Shown here: piece after piece, positions 40,809 to 50,614 of the stretch
How positions within the stretch are numbered: position 1 is the first letter of the stretch
How the letters are laid out: every line of letters begins with the position of its first letter
NCBI GenBank assembly: GCA_018267135.1
Contig: JAFDZA010000025.1
Coordinates: 124,001 to 188,000, forward strand
Length of the DNA stretch: 64,000 nucleotides
Origin: Bacteroidota bacterium
Lineage (GTDB): Bacteria > Bacteroidota > Bacteroidia > Cytophagales > Cyclobacteriaceae
Direction of reading: 5' to 3'
Made by a program: the position numbers and the translations under genes
The notes under the pieces: model-generated
Told to the model about the DNA's origin: nothing
Databases searched by the model: none
Seen by the model: the letters and a program-made list of their open reading frames with translations, nothing else

Positions 40809-43754
40809 TCAATTTTTTTTCTTCTTCAGCAAGTTTTGCAGTTTGTTCTGCAAAAGATTTTGCACGGGATTGGTTTTGGTGGTGTCTGTTTTGGTTTTAG
40901 CCGTATCTTTTTTGCCTCCCAATAAATTATTAACCACATCCTGTGCCTGTGTTCCTTTCACGGCTTCCTGCAGGGTTTCCTTTGTTTTCTCTTTTACTAC
41001 GTTGGTTACAGCTTCTTTTACCTGTTGCTTTTGCTCTTGCGATACTAACTGAACTTTGGGGTTTAAGAAAGTACCTCCCAAACTAAAGTTTAATGGGATC
41101 TCGGTATTAGCCGCATCGCCTCCAATCAGGTTTTGAAATTGTGAGCCTAATTTACCGGCTGGCACATTCATTTTCAATCCATAATTAATTCCGCCATCTA
41201 ATGCGGTTGACCCTGAAACAGAAGCCACATAGCTTCCCATTTTTATATTGAATGGTTTTACGCTGAGTTTCCCGTCTTTAATTTCAGCCGACATTAGTAC
41301 ATCTTTCAGGGTAACCTGATCGGCCTCTTTTAGATTCGTTAAAGACGTAATACCCGAAATCAGTTTAGACTGGGTTACGGCTGCCTCGGCAATTTTTATC
41401 AGCCCGCTGCCATTTACGGTATTCATCTTCGGCATCATATTTTGCAGTAGTTCTCCGCTAATCTTAAAGTCGGTGCCCATCTTTCCTTGGGCCAGGCCGG
41501 CAATAGGTGCATACGTTTTTACAATAGAAAAAGAACTGGCTGCTTGCTGAATAGACAAGTCTTGCACGTTCAGCCCGAAATCATATTTGGGGTGTTGCAA
41601 ATCGCGAGTATCGTACGTGCCATTTATGGCAAAGGCTCCTCCCAGCATATTAAATTTTACGTTGTTCATTTTTGCTATCCCCTCTTTTACCAATATGTCG
41701 CCCTGCGCCTGGCTGATAACATAATCCATCATCTTTACCGTTTTCAGGTTAGCGTGCAATAAGAAATCTATATTTTTTGGAACCGGGATAACCGACAATT
41801 TAGCGGTATCTTTTTTATCTGGTGTTTTGCTGTCGCTCATAAACTCATTCAAATCGAGCAGAGAAGAATTAAAATTCAGATTGCCACTAATTGTTTCTTT
41901 GCCGAATACATACCCGATATAGTTGCTTACGGCTCCGGTTATATCAAAATCGCTTCTTCCTATTGTGCCCGTTGAATTTTTTAATTCAATTTTTTGTGGG
42001 TTAAAAACAGCATTGGCCTGCGCAATGGCCACGGCATACGGCAAGGTGGCCGAAGTAAATTTAAAATTGCTCAGCGAAGCCGTTCCGCTGGTCGGCAGTT
42101 TATCATATCGCTTAGCTGTTACATCCGAGTATTTTCCTTTTGTTTCGATGTTTGCTTTTACTTTGCCGGCTAAGTTCATTCCTTCCAGCGGAAATATTTT
42201 TGTCATTTTTTCCAAATCCACACCTCCATCGGCTTTTAAGGCCCAGGTGTAATCGGCCAGGTTTTGCAGTAATAAATCGGCTGAAAATTTTTCGCCATCG
42301 AGCAACATAGAAAAATCACTTACCCGAATGGTTGTTTCCGCCATCTTGCCCGAGGTGTTTTTTATCGTTGAGTTAAAGTGCAAATCTTGTAGCGGCATCG
42401 GGAACTTGGATGACTTTACATACCCATTGTTTAAAGACATCGCGGCATCTACGGTTGGAATAATTTTTTTTAGGCTGTCGTATATTCCCTTTGCGGTAGC
42501 ATTGGTTGAGAATGTTCCTTTCATTTCAAGGCCTTCCAGAGGAAACATTTTATTCAATTCAGCCAGATTAAATTTAGCTTTTAGGAATGCATCCATCCGA
42601 TAGTCTTTCAGGTTCTCAATAATAAGCTGGGCATCTACCGGGTTAGAGCCAAAATCAATATGAAATTTCTTTAAATTGATAAAGGTGTTTTCTATTACCC
42701 CGGTTTTATTATCAATCATCAAATCTACAGCAATGTTAGTAACGGCTGCCGGCAAGGAAGGGTACTTAAACATTGCCTCGCTTACTTTTAAATTGAGATT
42801 AAATGCAGGCATCTGACGATCGCTGTATTTACCTTGTATATGGCCATCAAAAGCGAGGGTTCCTTTAGTTTCTACTTTGTTAAAATCTTTGGAGTACATA
42901 CCGGGAACCAATGACAAAATACTCTTGAATGTGTTTTCCGGACTTTTAAAACGGATGTCCATATCAAAATCTTTTTCATTCATTTTAAGCCAACCGTCAA
43001 AACCTAAACCAAAATCGTTAAGCTTGGCCGTGTTTTCTTTAAAGGTGTATTTCGAATAATTCTCGCTAATCTGAATCACGGCTTCTACGGAAGCTTGCTT
43101 GTGGCTGATGTATTCGGTGCCGTTATATTTTACTGTAACCGAATCGGCTGTTGTTTTTGTTTTCAGGTCAAACTGCCGCTCATTAAAATCACCGCTACCT
43201 GTATGGTTTACATTTTTTAATGACAAAAGCATAGGCAGGGTCTCATCATCATAAATAATATCGGCATTGGTAACGGTCCAGCGATCTATACCAAATGAAA
43301 ATTGAGAGGAGGTTTCTTGCTTTTTTACTGTGTCGGCAGAAGGGTAGGTAATGTTGTAATTAGCGCGTCCGTCTTTCAATACTTTTACGTGAATTTGGGG
43401 TTGCTCTAACGTAATGGCTTTAACCCGGAGCTGGCTGCCAAACAATAGGTCTTTTAAGTTTACTTCCACATCGAACCGCTCAACCACAAACAAATGTTCT
43501 CCGGCAAAAGGCGCATGATTAAAAACGCCTAGTTTTTTTATCTCGACACTCGCATTGGGAAAATGACGAAGAAGCGAAAGGCTGAAGTTGTCGGCATCAA
43601 AAACCACATCGGCATTAACAGTTTTAGCAATTTCTTTGTCCACCATTTCTTTTATTTTTCCTTTGAAGAAGACCGGAACCAAAATCGCTATCAAGAGCAG
43701 CAGACCTAATAAAGCCGAAAAACCAATTAGTATTTTTTTTACCATTTTCATCAT
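40809..43754 (-). CDS. AsmA family protein
   Basis: Large envelope protein of 981 residues with one N-terminal membrane helix (about 7-29, ILIGFSALLGLLLLIAILVPV), then an AsmA domain (FPNASVEIKKLGVFNH, LLFGSQLRVKAITLEQPQIHV) and a long beta-rich body of repeated ~100-residue segments ending in the AsmA C-terminal domain (GLIKIAEAAVTQSKLIS, GSYVASVSGSTALDGGINYGL). It ends in a Lys-rich tail. The AsmA/TamB/YhdP superfamily is proposed to carry lipids between the membranes; a role here is inference. It lies 31 bases after the aldehyde dehydrogenase gene. Confidence 0.9.
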   Translation of the reverse strand: MMKMVKKILIGFSALLGLLLLIAILVPVFFKGKIKEMVDKEIAKTVNADVVFDADNFSLSLLRHFPNASVEIKKLGVFNHAPFAGEHLFVVERFDVEVNLKDLLFGSQLRVKAITLEQPQIHVKVLKDGRANYNITYPSADTVKKQETSSQFSFGIDRWTVTNADIIYDDETLPMLLSLKNVNHTGSGDFNERQFDLKTKTTADSVTVKYNGTEYISHKQASVEAVIQISENYSKYTFKENTAKLNDFGLGFDGWLKMNEKDFDMDIRFKSPENTFKSILSLVPGMYSKDFNKVETKGTLAFDGHIQGKYSDRQMPAFNLNLKVSEAMFKYPSLPAAVTNIAVDLMIDNKTGVIENTFINLKKFHIDFGSNPVDAQLIIENLKDYRMDAFLKAKFNLAELNKMFPLEGLEMKGTFSTNATAKGIYDSLKKIIPTVDAAMSLNNGYVKSSKFPMPLQDLHFNSTIKNTSGKMAETTIRVSDFSMLLDGEKFSADLLLQNLADYTWALKADGGVDLEKMTKIFPLEGMNLAGKVKANIETKGKYSDVTAKRYDKLPTSGTASLSNFKFTSATLPYAVAIAQANAVFNPQKIELKNSTGTIGRSDFDITGAVSNYIGYVFGKETISGNLNFNSSLLDLNEFMSDSKTPDKKDTAKLSVIPVPKNIDFLLHANLKTVKMMDYVISQAQGDILVKEGIAKMNNVKFNMLGGAFAINGTYDTRDLQHPKYDFGLNVQDLSIQQAASSFSIVKTYAPIAGLAQGKMGTDFKISGELLQNMMPKMNTVNGSGLIKIAEAAVTQSKLISGITSLTNLKEADQVTLKDVLMSAEIKDGKLSVKPFNIKMGSYVASVSGSTALDGGINYGLKMNVPAGKLGSQFQNLIGGDAANTEIPLNFSLGGTFLNPKVQLVSQEQKQQVKEAVTNVVKEKTKETLQEAVKGTQAQDVVNNLLGGKKDTAKTKTDTTKTNPVQNLLQNKLQNLLKKKKN

Positions 43755-43785
43755 CAGTAAGTTTTATAAGAGTAAGGTATCATGT

Positions 43786-45216
43786 TTAAAACCAACGAAC
43801 CATCAGGTCAATCAGCTGTTTTCTAAATTTGAAATACGAAGGATGTAGTAAGTAGAAAATGGCAAATCCATTTTTTTGTTTTAATACCGGTTTTTCATTG
43901 GAGAACGATAAAAAACCATATCGGCCATGTGCTTTGCCTATACCGCTGTTGTTTACTCCGCCAAATGGCAACCCCGGGTGGGTAAACTGAAGCACACAAT
44001 CATTCACACAAACTGAGCCGGCCGAAGTTTCAGTTAAAATTTTTTCTTTATTTTTTTTCTGACCGGAAAAAATATAAAGAGCTAATGGCTTCGGCCTGTC
44101 GTTAATGAAATCAATAGCCTGATCTATGGTTTTAAATGAAACGACCGGGAGAATAGGCCCAAAAATTTCTTCCTGCATAATCTGGCTATCGGGTGATACT
44201 TGGCTCATAATAGTAGGTGGGATAAAATTAGTGTGGCTATTCATTTCGCCCGATAATTCAATTTTGGCACCGTGGGTTATCGCATCGCTAACCATTCGGT
44301 TAATCCGGTCAAAATGTTTTCTGTTCACAATACGCCCGTAATGTGGAGTTTGTTCATTTACGGTTCCGTCCTGACCAAAAATTTTTACTATTTCATTTTT
44401 TAGTGCCTGAATGAATTTTTCTTGCACCGGTTCCTCAATCAAAACATAATCCGGGGCGATGCAGGTTTGCCCGTTGTTCAAAAATTTTCCGAAAGCAATG
44501 CGTTTGGCGGCATCCTCTATATCGGCTGATGCATCGAGAACAACAGGCGATTTCCCTCCCAGCTCTAACGTAACCGATGATAAGTTTTCTGCGGCTGCTT
44601 TCATTATTAATTTTCCTACGGCCGGGCTGCCGGTAAAAAAGATATGATCGAAAGGGAGCGCAAGCAACTGCTCGGCCACGTGCTGATCTCCCTCTACCAC
44701 AGCTACCCGGTCTTCTTCAAAAAACGTATTTACCATAGCCGCCAATGCGCGCGCGGTATGCGGAGTCATCTCCGAAGGTTTAATAATCGCTGTATTGCCG
44801 GCTGCCAAACAAGAAACGAGCGGGCCAAGCGAAAGATTTACCGGAAAATTCCACGGAGCAATGATAAGGCAGACCCCTTTGGGCTCTAATCGCACTTGGG
44901 AGCGAGTGCCTAAATAGGTAAGCGAAGAATCTATTTTTTGAGGGGCTGCCCACTCGTGCAGATGGGCAATTGTATGCCGGATCTCCGTTAAAACAGGATA
45001 TAGTTCTGATAAATCAGATTCCGATTTCGGTTTTTTAAAATCAGCAAATACGGCTTCCGCAATAGCCTCGCGTTGGGTTAACAAATACTCCGCAAATTTT
45101 TTTAATCTCCGTTTGCGTTCCTTTAATGGTTCGCTTCTAAGTACAATACTCCGTTTCTTTTGTTTTTCAAAAAGTAGGGTCAATTGTTGAGTTTCGGATG
45201 GTGCTAAATCCGTCAT
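43786..45216 (-). CDS. aldehyde dehydrogenase, class 3-like
   Basis: NAD(P)-dependent aldehyde dehydrogenase of 476 residues. The catalytic Cys is in NNGQTCIAPDYVL and the general-base Glu in TLELGGKSP; FTGSPAVGKLIM is the NAD-binding loop, and QEEIFGPILPVV and HPGLPFGGVNNSG are later family motifs. Short N-terminus and length place it with class 3 (fatty/aromatic aldehyde) enzymes. The C-terminal 30 residues are hydrophobic with aromatic residues (FAIFYLLHPSYFKF), as in membrane-associated fatty aldehyde dehydrogenases; membrane attachment is inference. It leads a run with AsmA and hutF. Confidence 0.93.
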   Translation of the reverse strand: MTDLAPSETQQLTLLFEKQKKRSIVLRSEPLKERKRRLKKFAEYLLTQREAIAEAVFADFKKPKSESDLSELYPVLTEIRHTIAHLHEWAAPQKIDSSLTYLGTRSQVRLEPKGVCLIIAPWNFPVNLSLGPLVSCLAAGNTAIIKPSEMTPHTARALAAMVNTFFEEDRVAVVEGDQHVAEQLLALPFDHIFFTGSPAVGKLIMKAAAENLSSVTLELGGKSPVVLDASADIEDAAKRIAFGKFLNNGQTCIAPDYVLIEEPVQEKFIQALKNEIVKIFGQDGTVNEQTPHYGRIVNRKHFDRINRMVSDAITHGAKIELSGEMNSHTNFIPPTIMSQVSPDSQIMQEEIFGPILPVVSFKTIDQAIDFINDRPKPLALYIFSGQKKNKEKILTETSAGSVCVNDCVLQFTHPGLPFGGVNNSGIGKAHGRYGFLSFSNEKPVLKQKNGFAIFYLLHPSYFKFRKQLIDLMVRWF

Positions 45217-45311
45217 TGCTAAATTTTTTTAAAGTTAGTTTAATTTTATTTTAATCTTATTGGGCAAATCCTTTATGTTACACTTACCGTTAGCAAATAT
45301 GGTGCTTGGGC

Positions 45312-45334
45312 TTTACTTCTGTAAACGAAGTAAA
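45312..45334. repeat. 8-bp perfect inverted repeat between ompA-like and aldehyde dehydrogenase genes
   Basis: TTTACTTC, 7-base loop, GAAGTAAA. A second 5-bp dyad TGCGC/GCGCA follows at 45343-45357. There is no T-run after the hairpin on the minus strand, so it is not a classical terminator for the OmpA genes. It lies 96 bases before the aldehyde dehydrogenase ATG, so an operator is possible. Confidence 0.4.
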
Positions 45335-45386
45335 AATCTTTGTGCGCAGGGGGCGCAATCTTAAAGCAGAATATGTTTTCTCTTGA

Positions 45387-46094
45387 TCAGTTATCGAGCA
45401 CCCTGAGTTCTACTCTTCTATTTAATTTACGGGCTTCTTCTGTGTTTTCAGTAGAAATGGGTTGCGTTCCGCCAAAGGCTTTGGTTTTGATATTATTTTT
45501 GTTAGCGCCTTTTCTTACCAGATAGGTTTTCACCGCATCGACCCGTTCTTGCGATAATTTCATGAGAGCTGCAGGCGCCCCTACCGCATCGGTGTGGCCT
45601 TCTAATTGAATAATCATATTGGGGTTGTTCTTCAGCATACGGCTGATGGAATCTAACTCAGGAAAGGAAGCAGGCTGAATTAGGGCCGTGCTTGCATTAA
45701 AAATAAGTGTATGCAGCCGCACTATTTTCTTAACCGGGGGTGGCTCTTGTGCTATATTGGGCTTGGCAATTGGTAATCCCAGCTCAATATTCTTAATCAC
45801 TTTTTTTTCTGTATTGGCTTCGGCCGGATCAAGAATATATTTTACCGGAGCATAGCCGGTTGCTTCCACTTCTATGGAATATTTTTCTTTATCAAACAAA
45901 GGGAAACTGAACGAACTGCCGGAAAGAAATCCCCGGTTGCTTCCATACGGTAAACTCTTGTAAGAAATTTTAGCCACTACCGCTTCTTTGGTAGCGGCAC
46001 TGGTAATGTTCCCTTCGGCCATCACGAGTGTGTCCTGTTGTCCTTGTGCCGCCAGGCTGATCAGGATGAGTATCGTGCCAACAAGGTGTTTCAT
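45387..46094 (-). CDS. OmpA family protein
   Basis: Envelope protein of 235 residues with a signal peptide (MKHLVGTILILISLAAQG), a short N-terminal beta domain and a C-terminal OmpA peptidoglycan-binding domain from about residue 125 (LHTLIFNASTALIQ, LEGHTDAVGAP, LSQERVDAVKTYLV, LNRRVELRVL). The conserved Asp/Arg pair for diaminopimelate binding is present. It is 7 bases after the larger OmpA/PD40 gene and surely co-transcribed; its N-terminal part resembles the peptidase-regulatory-like region of that protein rather than an outer-membrane barrel. Role: anchoring an outer-membrane assembly to the cell wall. Confidence 0.9.
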   Translation of the reverse strand: MKHLVGTILILISLAAQGQQDTLVMAEGNITSAATKEAVVAKISYKSLPYGSNRGFLSGSSFSFPLFDKEKYSIEVEATGYAPVKYILDPAEANTEKKVIKNIELGLPIAKPNIAQEPPPVKKIVRLHTLIFNASTALIQPASFPELDSISRMLKNNPNMIIQLEGHTDAVGAPAALMKLSQERVDAVKTYLVRKGANKNNIKTKAFGGTQPISTENTEEARKLNRRVELRVLDN

Positions 46095-46101
46095 AAACCT
46101 G

Positions 46102-48132
46102 TTATTTCTTTACTATTTTAAATTCAACGCGTCTGTTTTTAGCATTTCCAACAATTGTTTTAACATTCAGCACTACGGGTTTGGTATCTCCAAAAAATAC
46201 AACCGATATCCGGTCTTTTGCTATTCCTTTGCTTACCAAATAATGTGCCACCGCCTTTGCTCTGCGTTCGGATAACGACATATTGTATTGGGGTGACCCA
46301 ATCGGGTCGGCATGGCCCGCAATTTCTACTTGCATAGACGAACGCTCCGTCATCAGTGTAGCTATACGGTTCAGTTCGGGGAATGATTCTTGTTTTAGGG
46401 TGGCCCGGTCAAAACTGAAAAATATATTATTTAAGGTAATCGTAACATTGTCTTCAATGACAGCCACTTGTATAGGTTCGAGTTTTACATCGTCTGTAAC
46501 CGTGCCCGGTTTTGTGTAAGAAGTAAGGTCTAAGTTTTGGTTTTCAGAAATATAATCTTTCGCCTCAGCTCTGAATCCATATTTTTCGCCTCCCGGCAAA
46601 TGAATTTCATATTCTCCTGTTTTTGGATCGGAATAGGTTACTCCTACTTCTTTTCCATCTCGCAGTCTTTCATAGATAATTTTTGCTCCTAAAGGCTGGC
46701 CAGTTTTGGCATCAATTAATTTTCCTTTTACGATAATGATGGGCTCCGGATTTTTGAAGAGCGGTTGCTTCACGCGGTAAATATCAAAGTTATCGGGCGT
46801 AACTGCTCGGGAGAAATAAGCATACTCGCTGGTAGAAGGGATATTGAAAAACATATCATCCAGTTTGGTATTTATTTCGGGCCCCATATTCTGCGGAGCC
46901 GACCATTTCGTCCAGGTATCGTCTAAACGCTTCGACACATAGATGTCGCTCCCGCCAAATCCGCTAAACCCGTTTGATGAGAAATACAAAGTTTTGTCGT
47001 CCGCAGCCAAAAAAGGAGTTACTTCTTCTCCGGCTGTATTGATAACGCCTCCGAGATTTAAAGGTTCTGACCAGGAACTGTCGGATTGTTCGAAGCTAAC
47101 ATAAATATCGCGGCCACCGTGTGTATCTTCTCTATCTACCGACATGAGAAGAGTCTTTTGTGTAGTTGATAAAAAATAATGGGCACGGTCGCTGTAGTTA
47201 TAGTCATTCTTAATCTTCAATGTTTTAGGTTGTGTCCATTTGCCACCGATATTATTACTTACTGAAACACCGGAAACCATTTTGCCATTTTCCTGATATT
47301 GGTTTCCCAACACCAGCAATACGGCCTTGCCATCGGGCGTGGCGGTAGTTACTGCGTTTACAAAGTTCGGGTATGCATTGTTGAGGGTTGGGCCGGCATT
47401 TTTAGCCAATGTCCATTTGCCATCCGGGCCAAGTTCTGAGTACCAGATATCTTCTTTGTCTTTTGTGCCTCCGGTATTTTCCGGATGGTTTTGCCGACTG
47501 AAGTAAAGCGTTTTCCCATCAGGCGAAAGCAGGGCATTCAGGTCATTATATTCGCTGTTTACGTTTTTATCTAAATGTTCTATTACAAGACCTTTTACCA
47601 GAAGTTCGGGCTTATCAATATTAGCAATGATGGGATATTTAGAATCGGAGATGGCTACGGCATCAATAGAAAAATAGTCGGGCAAGGCTTTGCCATCAAA
47701 TTCTAATTTTACGGCATTTACTTTATACGAAGTTTTTTCAAAAAAGACCGTGAGCATCCGGGCTACCACCGGTATAGCCTGCGGGTTATAGGTGCCCACC
47801 TGATGTTCTCCACCGGATTCATCATAAACAAAAACACGAAAGAGGGCGCCCGGGTTGTACGATTCGGCAATAGCCACTTGCTGAATCTGCATCGGGGTTG
47901 TATATCCCAATTTAATAAATTCTGATCGCTTGGGTTTATCGGGTGTCCAGGCATTGGGATTTTGGCCTCCGGCCGGCAATACATTGGGTTTGCCCAGCGC
48001 TTGGGTGGCTGAATATTGTATAGAAGTAAGTTCGGAGGAAAAGTCAATCACCTTGGCTGCCCACTGAACTGACTGGCTGAAGGTAAAATCCGAAATGGCT
48101 AAAAATAGCAGGGCAAGTAAAAATCTCTTCAT
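46102..48132 (-). CDS. OmpA family protein with PD40 repeats
   Basis: Envelope protein of 676 residues. A signal peptide (MKRFLLALLFLAISDFTFSQ) is followed by a beta domain, then a PD40/WD40-like propeller (LSPDGKTLYFSRQ, ATPDGKAVLLV, AADDKTLYFSSNG) from about residue 200 to 440, a carboxypeptidase-regulatory-like domain (VKGKLIDAKTGQPLGAKI) and a C-terminal OmpA domain (FFSFDRATLKQ, IAGHADPIGSPQYN, LSERRAKAVAHYL, NRRVEFKIV). The architecture resembles PorE-like T9SS accessory proteins, but the exact role is not proven. The ATG at 48132 is chosen over a TTG at 48153 because it heads the signal peptide. Confidence 0.92.
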   Translation of the reverse strand: MKRFLLALLFLAISDFTFSQSVQWAAKVIDFSSELTSIQYSATQALGKPNVLPAGGQNPNAWTPDKPKRSEFIKLGYTTPMQIQQVAIAESYNPGALFRVFVYDESGGEHQVGTYNPQAIPVVARMLTVFFEKTSYKVNAVKLEFDGKALPDYFSIDAVAISDSKYPIIANIDKPELLVKGLVIEHLDKNVNSEYNDLNALLSPDGKTLYFSRQNHPENTGGTKDKEDIWYSELGPDGKWTLAKNAGPTLNNAYPNFVNAVTTATPDGKAVLLVLGNQYQENGKMVSGVSVSNNIGGKWTQPKTLKIKNDYNYSDRAHYFLSTTQKTLLMSVDREDTHGGRDIYVSFEQSDSSWSEPLNLGGVINTAGEEVTPFLAADDKTLYFSSNGFSGFGGSDIYVSKRLDDTWTKWSAPQNMGPEINTKLDDMFFNIPSTSEYAYFSRAVTPDNFDIYRVKQPLFKNPEPIIIVKGKLIDAKTGQPLGAKIIYERLRDGKEVGVTYSDPKTGEYEIHLPGGEKYGFRAEAKDYISENQNLDLTSYTKPGTVTDDVKLEPIQVAVIEDNVTITLNNIFFSFDRATLKQESFPELNRIATLMTERSSMQVEIAGHADPIGSPQYNMSLSERRAKAVAHYLVSKGIAKDRISVVFFGDTKPVVLNVKTIVGNAKNRRVEFKIVKK

Positions 48133-48259
48133 AGACTTGAAAATGAAACTCAAATTAGGGGATAAACATAGCTAAAAATTTAAAAAGCAGAAAAAAATTA
48201 CATTTTAAGAAAACTGATATTGGGTACAAAAAGTAAGATAAAACCCTGGAATCAACGAT

Positions 48260-50557
48260 CTATTCGAGTGAGGTTTTATTGAACAACAGAAAACCTACAT
48301 GCAGCAACACGCCTAACTGGCGATTAGGATCATCGTAATAATTTAAACTCAGGCTTACCGGCCCTATGGGGGAGTGCATAACCAGGTTGGCCATACCGGC
48401 AAAATAGACTTGCTCTAACTGCTGCTCTAATTTTGGTTGTTGCCCGGGGCCTTCGGCAAGGGCTTGCAGGGGTTTAAACGCATACGCTTCCAGTCTGAAA
48501 TCTAAATTTTTTCTGATTGAAAATACATTTCGCCAGCCTCCGGCAATGTAGCTAAAGGCACGGAAGTTTTGGAGCAATAAAGTGCGGCTGTCTTGCAACG
48601 GATTAAATGCCGGGGCATTTATGATGGAGCCAAAATAATTGGTAAAAGGTGGTTGGTTAGATAATACTCCTTCTACTAAATACCCTGAACTGTATATTCC
48701 TTTATTAAAATATTGTTCGGCCGAAATTTTGGCTTGCCACCACCTTCGGTCGCTTTGCTGAACGGTTCTGATTACAGATCTAGTGCCGGGTATAAATTCT
48801 TCTTCCAGTGAAAAATAATTGCCCGATACGGTAAAGGCTTTTCCTTGCGAAGCGTATTGTTTACGGTTTAGTGAATTAAATGTAAACCCTACCCCAAGCC
48901 TGGCACCATTTAATGTTAATTGGTCTAATGTGTCGGTAGAGGTTAGCACTTTCGTGTCTATATACCCATCGTTATTAGAAAAATAAGCTCCGTTAACGAA
49001 CGCACGAATTTGGCGTGCCACCGGAAAGCCGATGGTCATTCCATATTTCCGGTCGGTACGGTTAAGCACGGTAGGTGTAAATTTTTTAGCAATGACATCA
49101 TTTCCCTGAAAAAAATTCCAGTTGTTGATTGTTACTTCGGGTTCGGCATAAAACTGTCCGAAAAAAGGGAAATCAAATCGTACTTTTAGTTGGCCTGATT
49201 TATAAAAATCGCCTGTAAAAAAATTTAACTGGGCGTGCATCAGCACGCGCTCAAAGGAATAATAATTAAGCCCTAGAAAGATATTGCTGATGTTTCGGGT
49301 GGCAATAATTCCACCAAAATCTACCTGAAAATTGTTGGTTTGCCTCTTTGAGAGCCGAAAGTTATAATCTTTTGTGGAGGGGTTAAAGGCAAAGCTGGGG
49401 TACACATTATTAAAATAGTCATCAGATATTAATTGAAAATATCCTTTTCGGATGTCGCGCAAATAGAGTGGACGTTTGCCGCTTTTAAAAAAACGGTTCA
49501 GGTATTTTTGCTGGCTGCGGTCGAAGCCTTCAAAGGTAATTTCATTTACCCTGATGGGTGCCAGTTTGGAATTAAATTGATTGCGCCTTTCCGCTACCTC
49601 TTCACATGTTACCCGTTGTTTAATTTTAAGTTTGATTTCGTTAATCTGGCGAATGGTTTGTTGATACCCGCTATCAATCATTTCTTTGGCGCGGGCAAAA
49701 TCAAATCCAGAAAATTTCTTCAGGTTAGGTTGAATGTAAACTCCACTGGGCGGAACTTTGGATGGATCCGATTTATCTAACAGCATATATAACAGCGAGC
49801 GGGAGATTAGTTTTTCATCTTCTCCATAAGGATATTGGTCGTACACTTTGGATGAAACATTTACTCCGATGACTACATCCGGTTTAAAATCTTTCTGCAT
49901 CACATCTACCGGGAAGTTGTTGTAAATACCTCCATCAAATAAATATTTTCCATTGATTTTAATAGGGGTATAAAAAAAGGGAGCCGTTTGTGTAGCCCGG
50001 AGGGCATCGCCCAGCGAACCTTTGGAAAGCTCTACCTGGTTCTGTGTAAAAATATCGGATGCCATGATGCGAACCGGCACAAATAAGCTATCAAAATTAT
50101 TCTTTGAACCTGACGATGACATCGCCAGTTTTTCGGCTATGGCAAAATTCAGTGCCAGATCGTTGGCCAGGCTGCTGTTTAAGGTAAAGTTTAGGGTTGA
50201 GTCGAGCGAAAGATTGATTTTCAAAAACGAGGGGCCTTCTTCTTTTTTATGGTAGAAGTAATTATTCTCTTCTTCAATTTTTCCATTTACCCAATTGAGA
50301 AATTCTTTTGATGTCATAATTGATTCAATCTGAGCCGGGCTCATGCCTGCGGCATAGCAGCCTCCCACAATGCCCCCCATAGAAGTGCCCACGATATAGT
50401 CTATCGGAATTTCATTTTCTTCAAGTGCTTTTAGTACCCCGATATGGGCAATGCCTTTGGCCGCACCTCCGCTAAATACCAACCCCACCCTTTGCCGCTG
50501 GGCCGAAAGCGTAAGAGAAAAAAATAAAAATAAAAAAGCAAACCCAAACTTCACCAC
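48260..50557 (-). CDS. patatin-like phospholipase with POTRA and beta-barrel domain
   Basis: Outer-membrane esterase of 765 residues resembling PlpD-type (Vd) autotransporters. A signal peptide ends LSAQ. The patatin domain follows: oxyanion GGAAKG near residue 31, nucleophile Ser in GTSMGG, and the catalytic Asp in DGGIYNNFP. Next comes a POTRA-like segment (VNEITFEGFDRSQQKYLNRFF) and a C-terminal beta-barrel of about 400 residues homologous to BamA/TamA surface antigens. It should hydrolyse lipid acyl chains at the cell surface. The start codon is GTG at 50557 (or the next codon, also GTG); no ATG is available. It is 127 bases upstream of the OmpA/PD40 gene on the same strand. Confidence 0.9.
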   Translation of the reverse strand: MVKFGFAFLFLFFSLTLSAQRQRVGLVFSGGAAKGIAHIGVLKALEENEIPIDYIVGTSMGGIVGGCYAAGMSPAQIESIMTSKEFLNWVNGKIEEENNYFYHKKEEGPSFLKINLSLDSTLNFTLNSSLANDLALNFAIAEKLAMSSSGSKNNFDSLFVPVRIMASDIFTQNQVELSKGSLGDALRATQTAPFFYTPIKINGKYLFDGGIYNNFPVDVMQKDFKPDVVIGVNVSSKVYDQYPYGEDEKLISRSLLYMLLDKSDPSKVPPSGVYIQPNLKKFSGFDFARAKEMIDSGYQQTIRQINEIKLKIKQRVTCEEVAERRNQFNSKLAPIRVNEITFEGFDRSQQKYLNRFFKSGKRPLYLRDIRKGYFQLISDDYFNNVYPSFAFNPSTKDYNFRLSKRQTNNFQVDFGGIIATRNISNIFLGLNYYSFERVLMHAQLNFFTGDFYKSGQLKVRFDFPFFGQFYAEPEVTINNWNFFQGNDVIAKKFTPTVLNRTDRKYGMTIGFPVARQIRAFVNGAYFSNNDGYIDTKVLTSTDTLDQLTLNGARLGVGFTFNSLNRKQYASQGKAFTVSGNYFSLEEEFIPGTRSVIRTVQQSDRRWWQAKISAEQYFNKGIYSSGYLVEGVLSNQPPFTNYFGSIINAPAFNPLQDSRTLLLQNFRAFSYIAGGWRNVFSIRKNLDFRLEAYAFKPLQALAEGPGQQPKLEQQLEQVYFAGMANLVMHSPIGPVSLSLNYYDDPNRQLGVLLHVGFLLFNKTSLE

Positions 50558-50614
50558 GCAGATTCCAGAATTGAAGAGTTAAAATTAATAGTTCATAGCC
50601 ATACATAAAAAATA

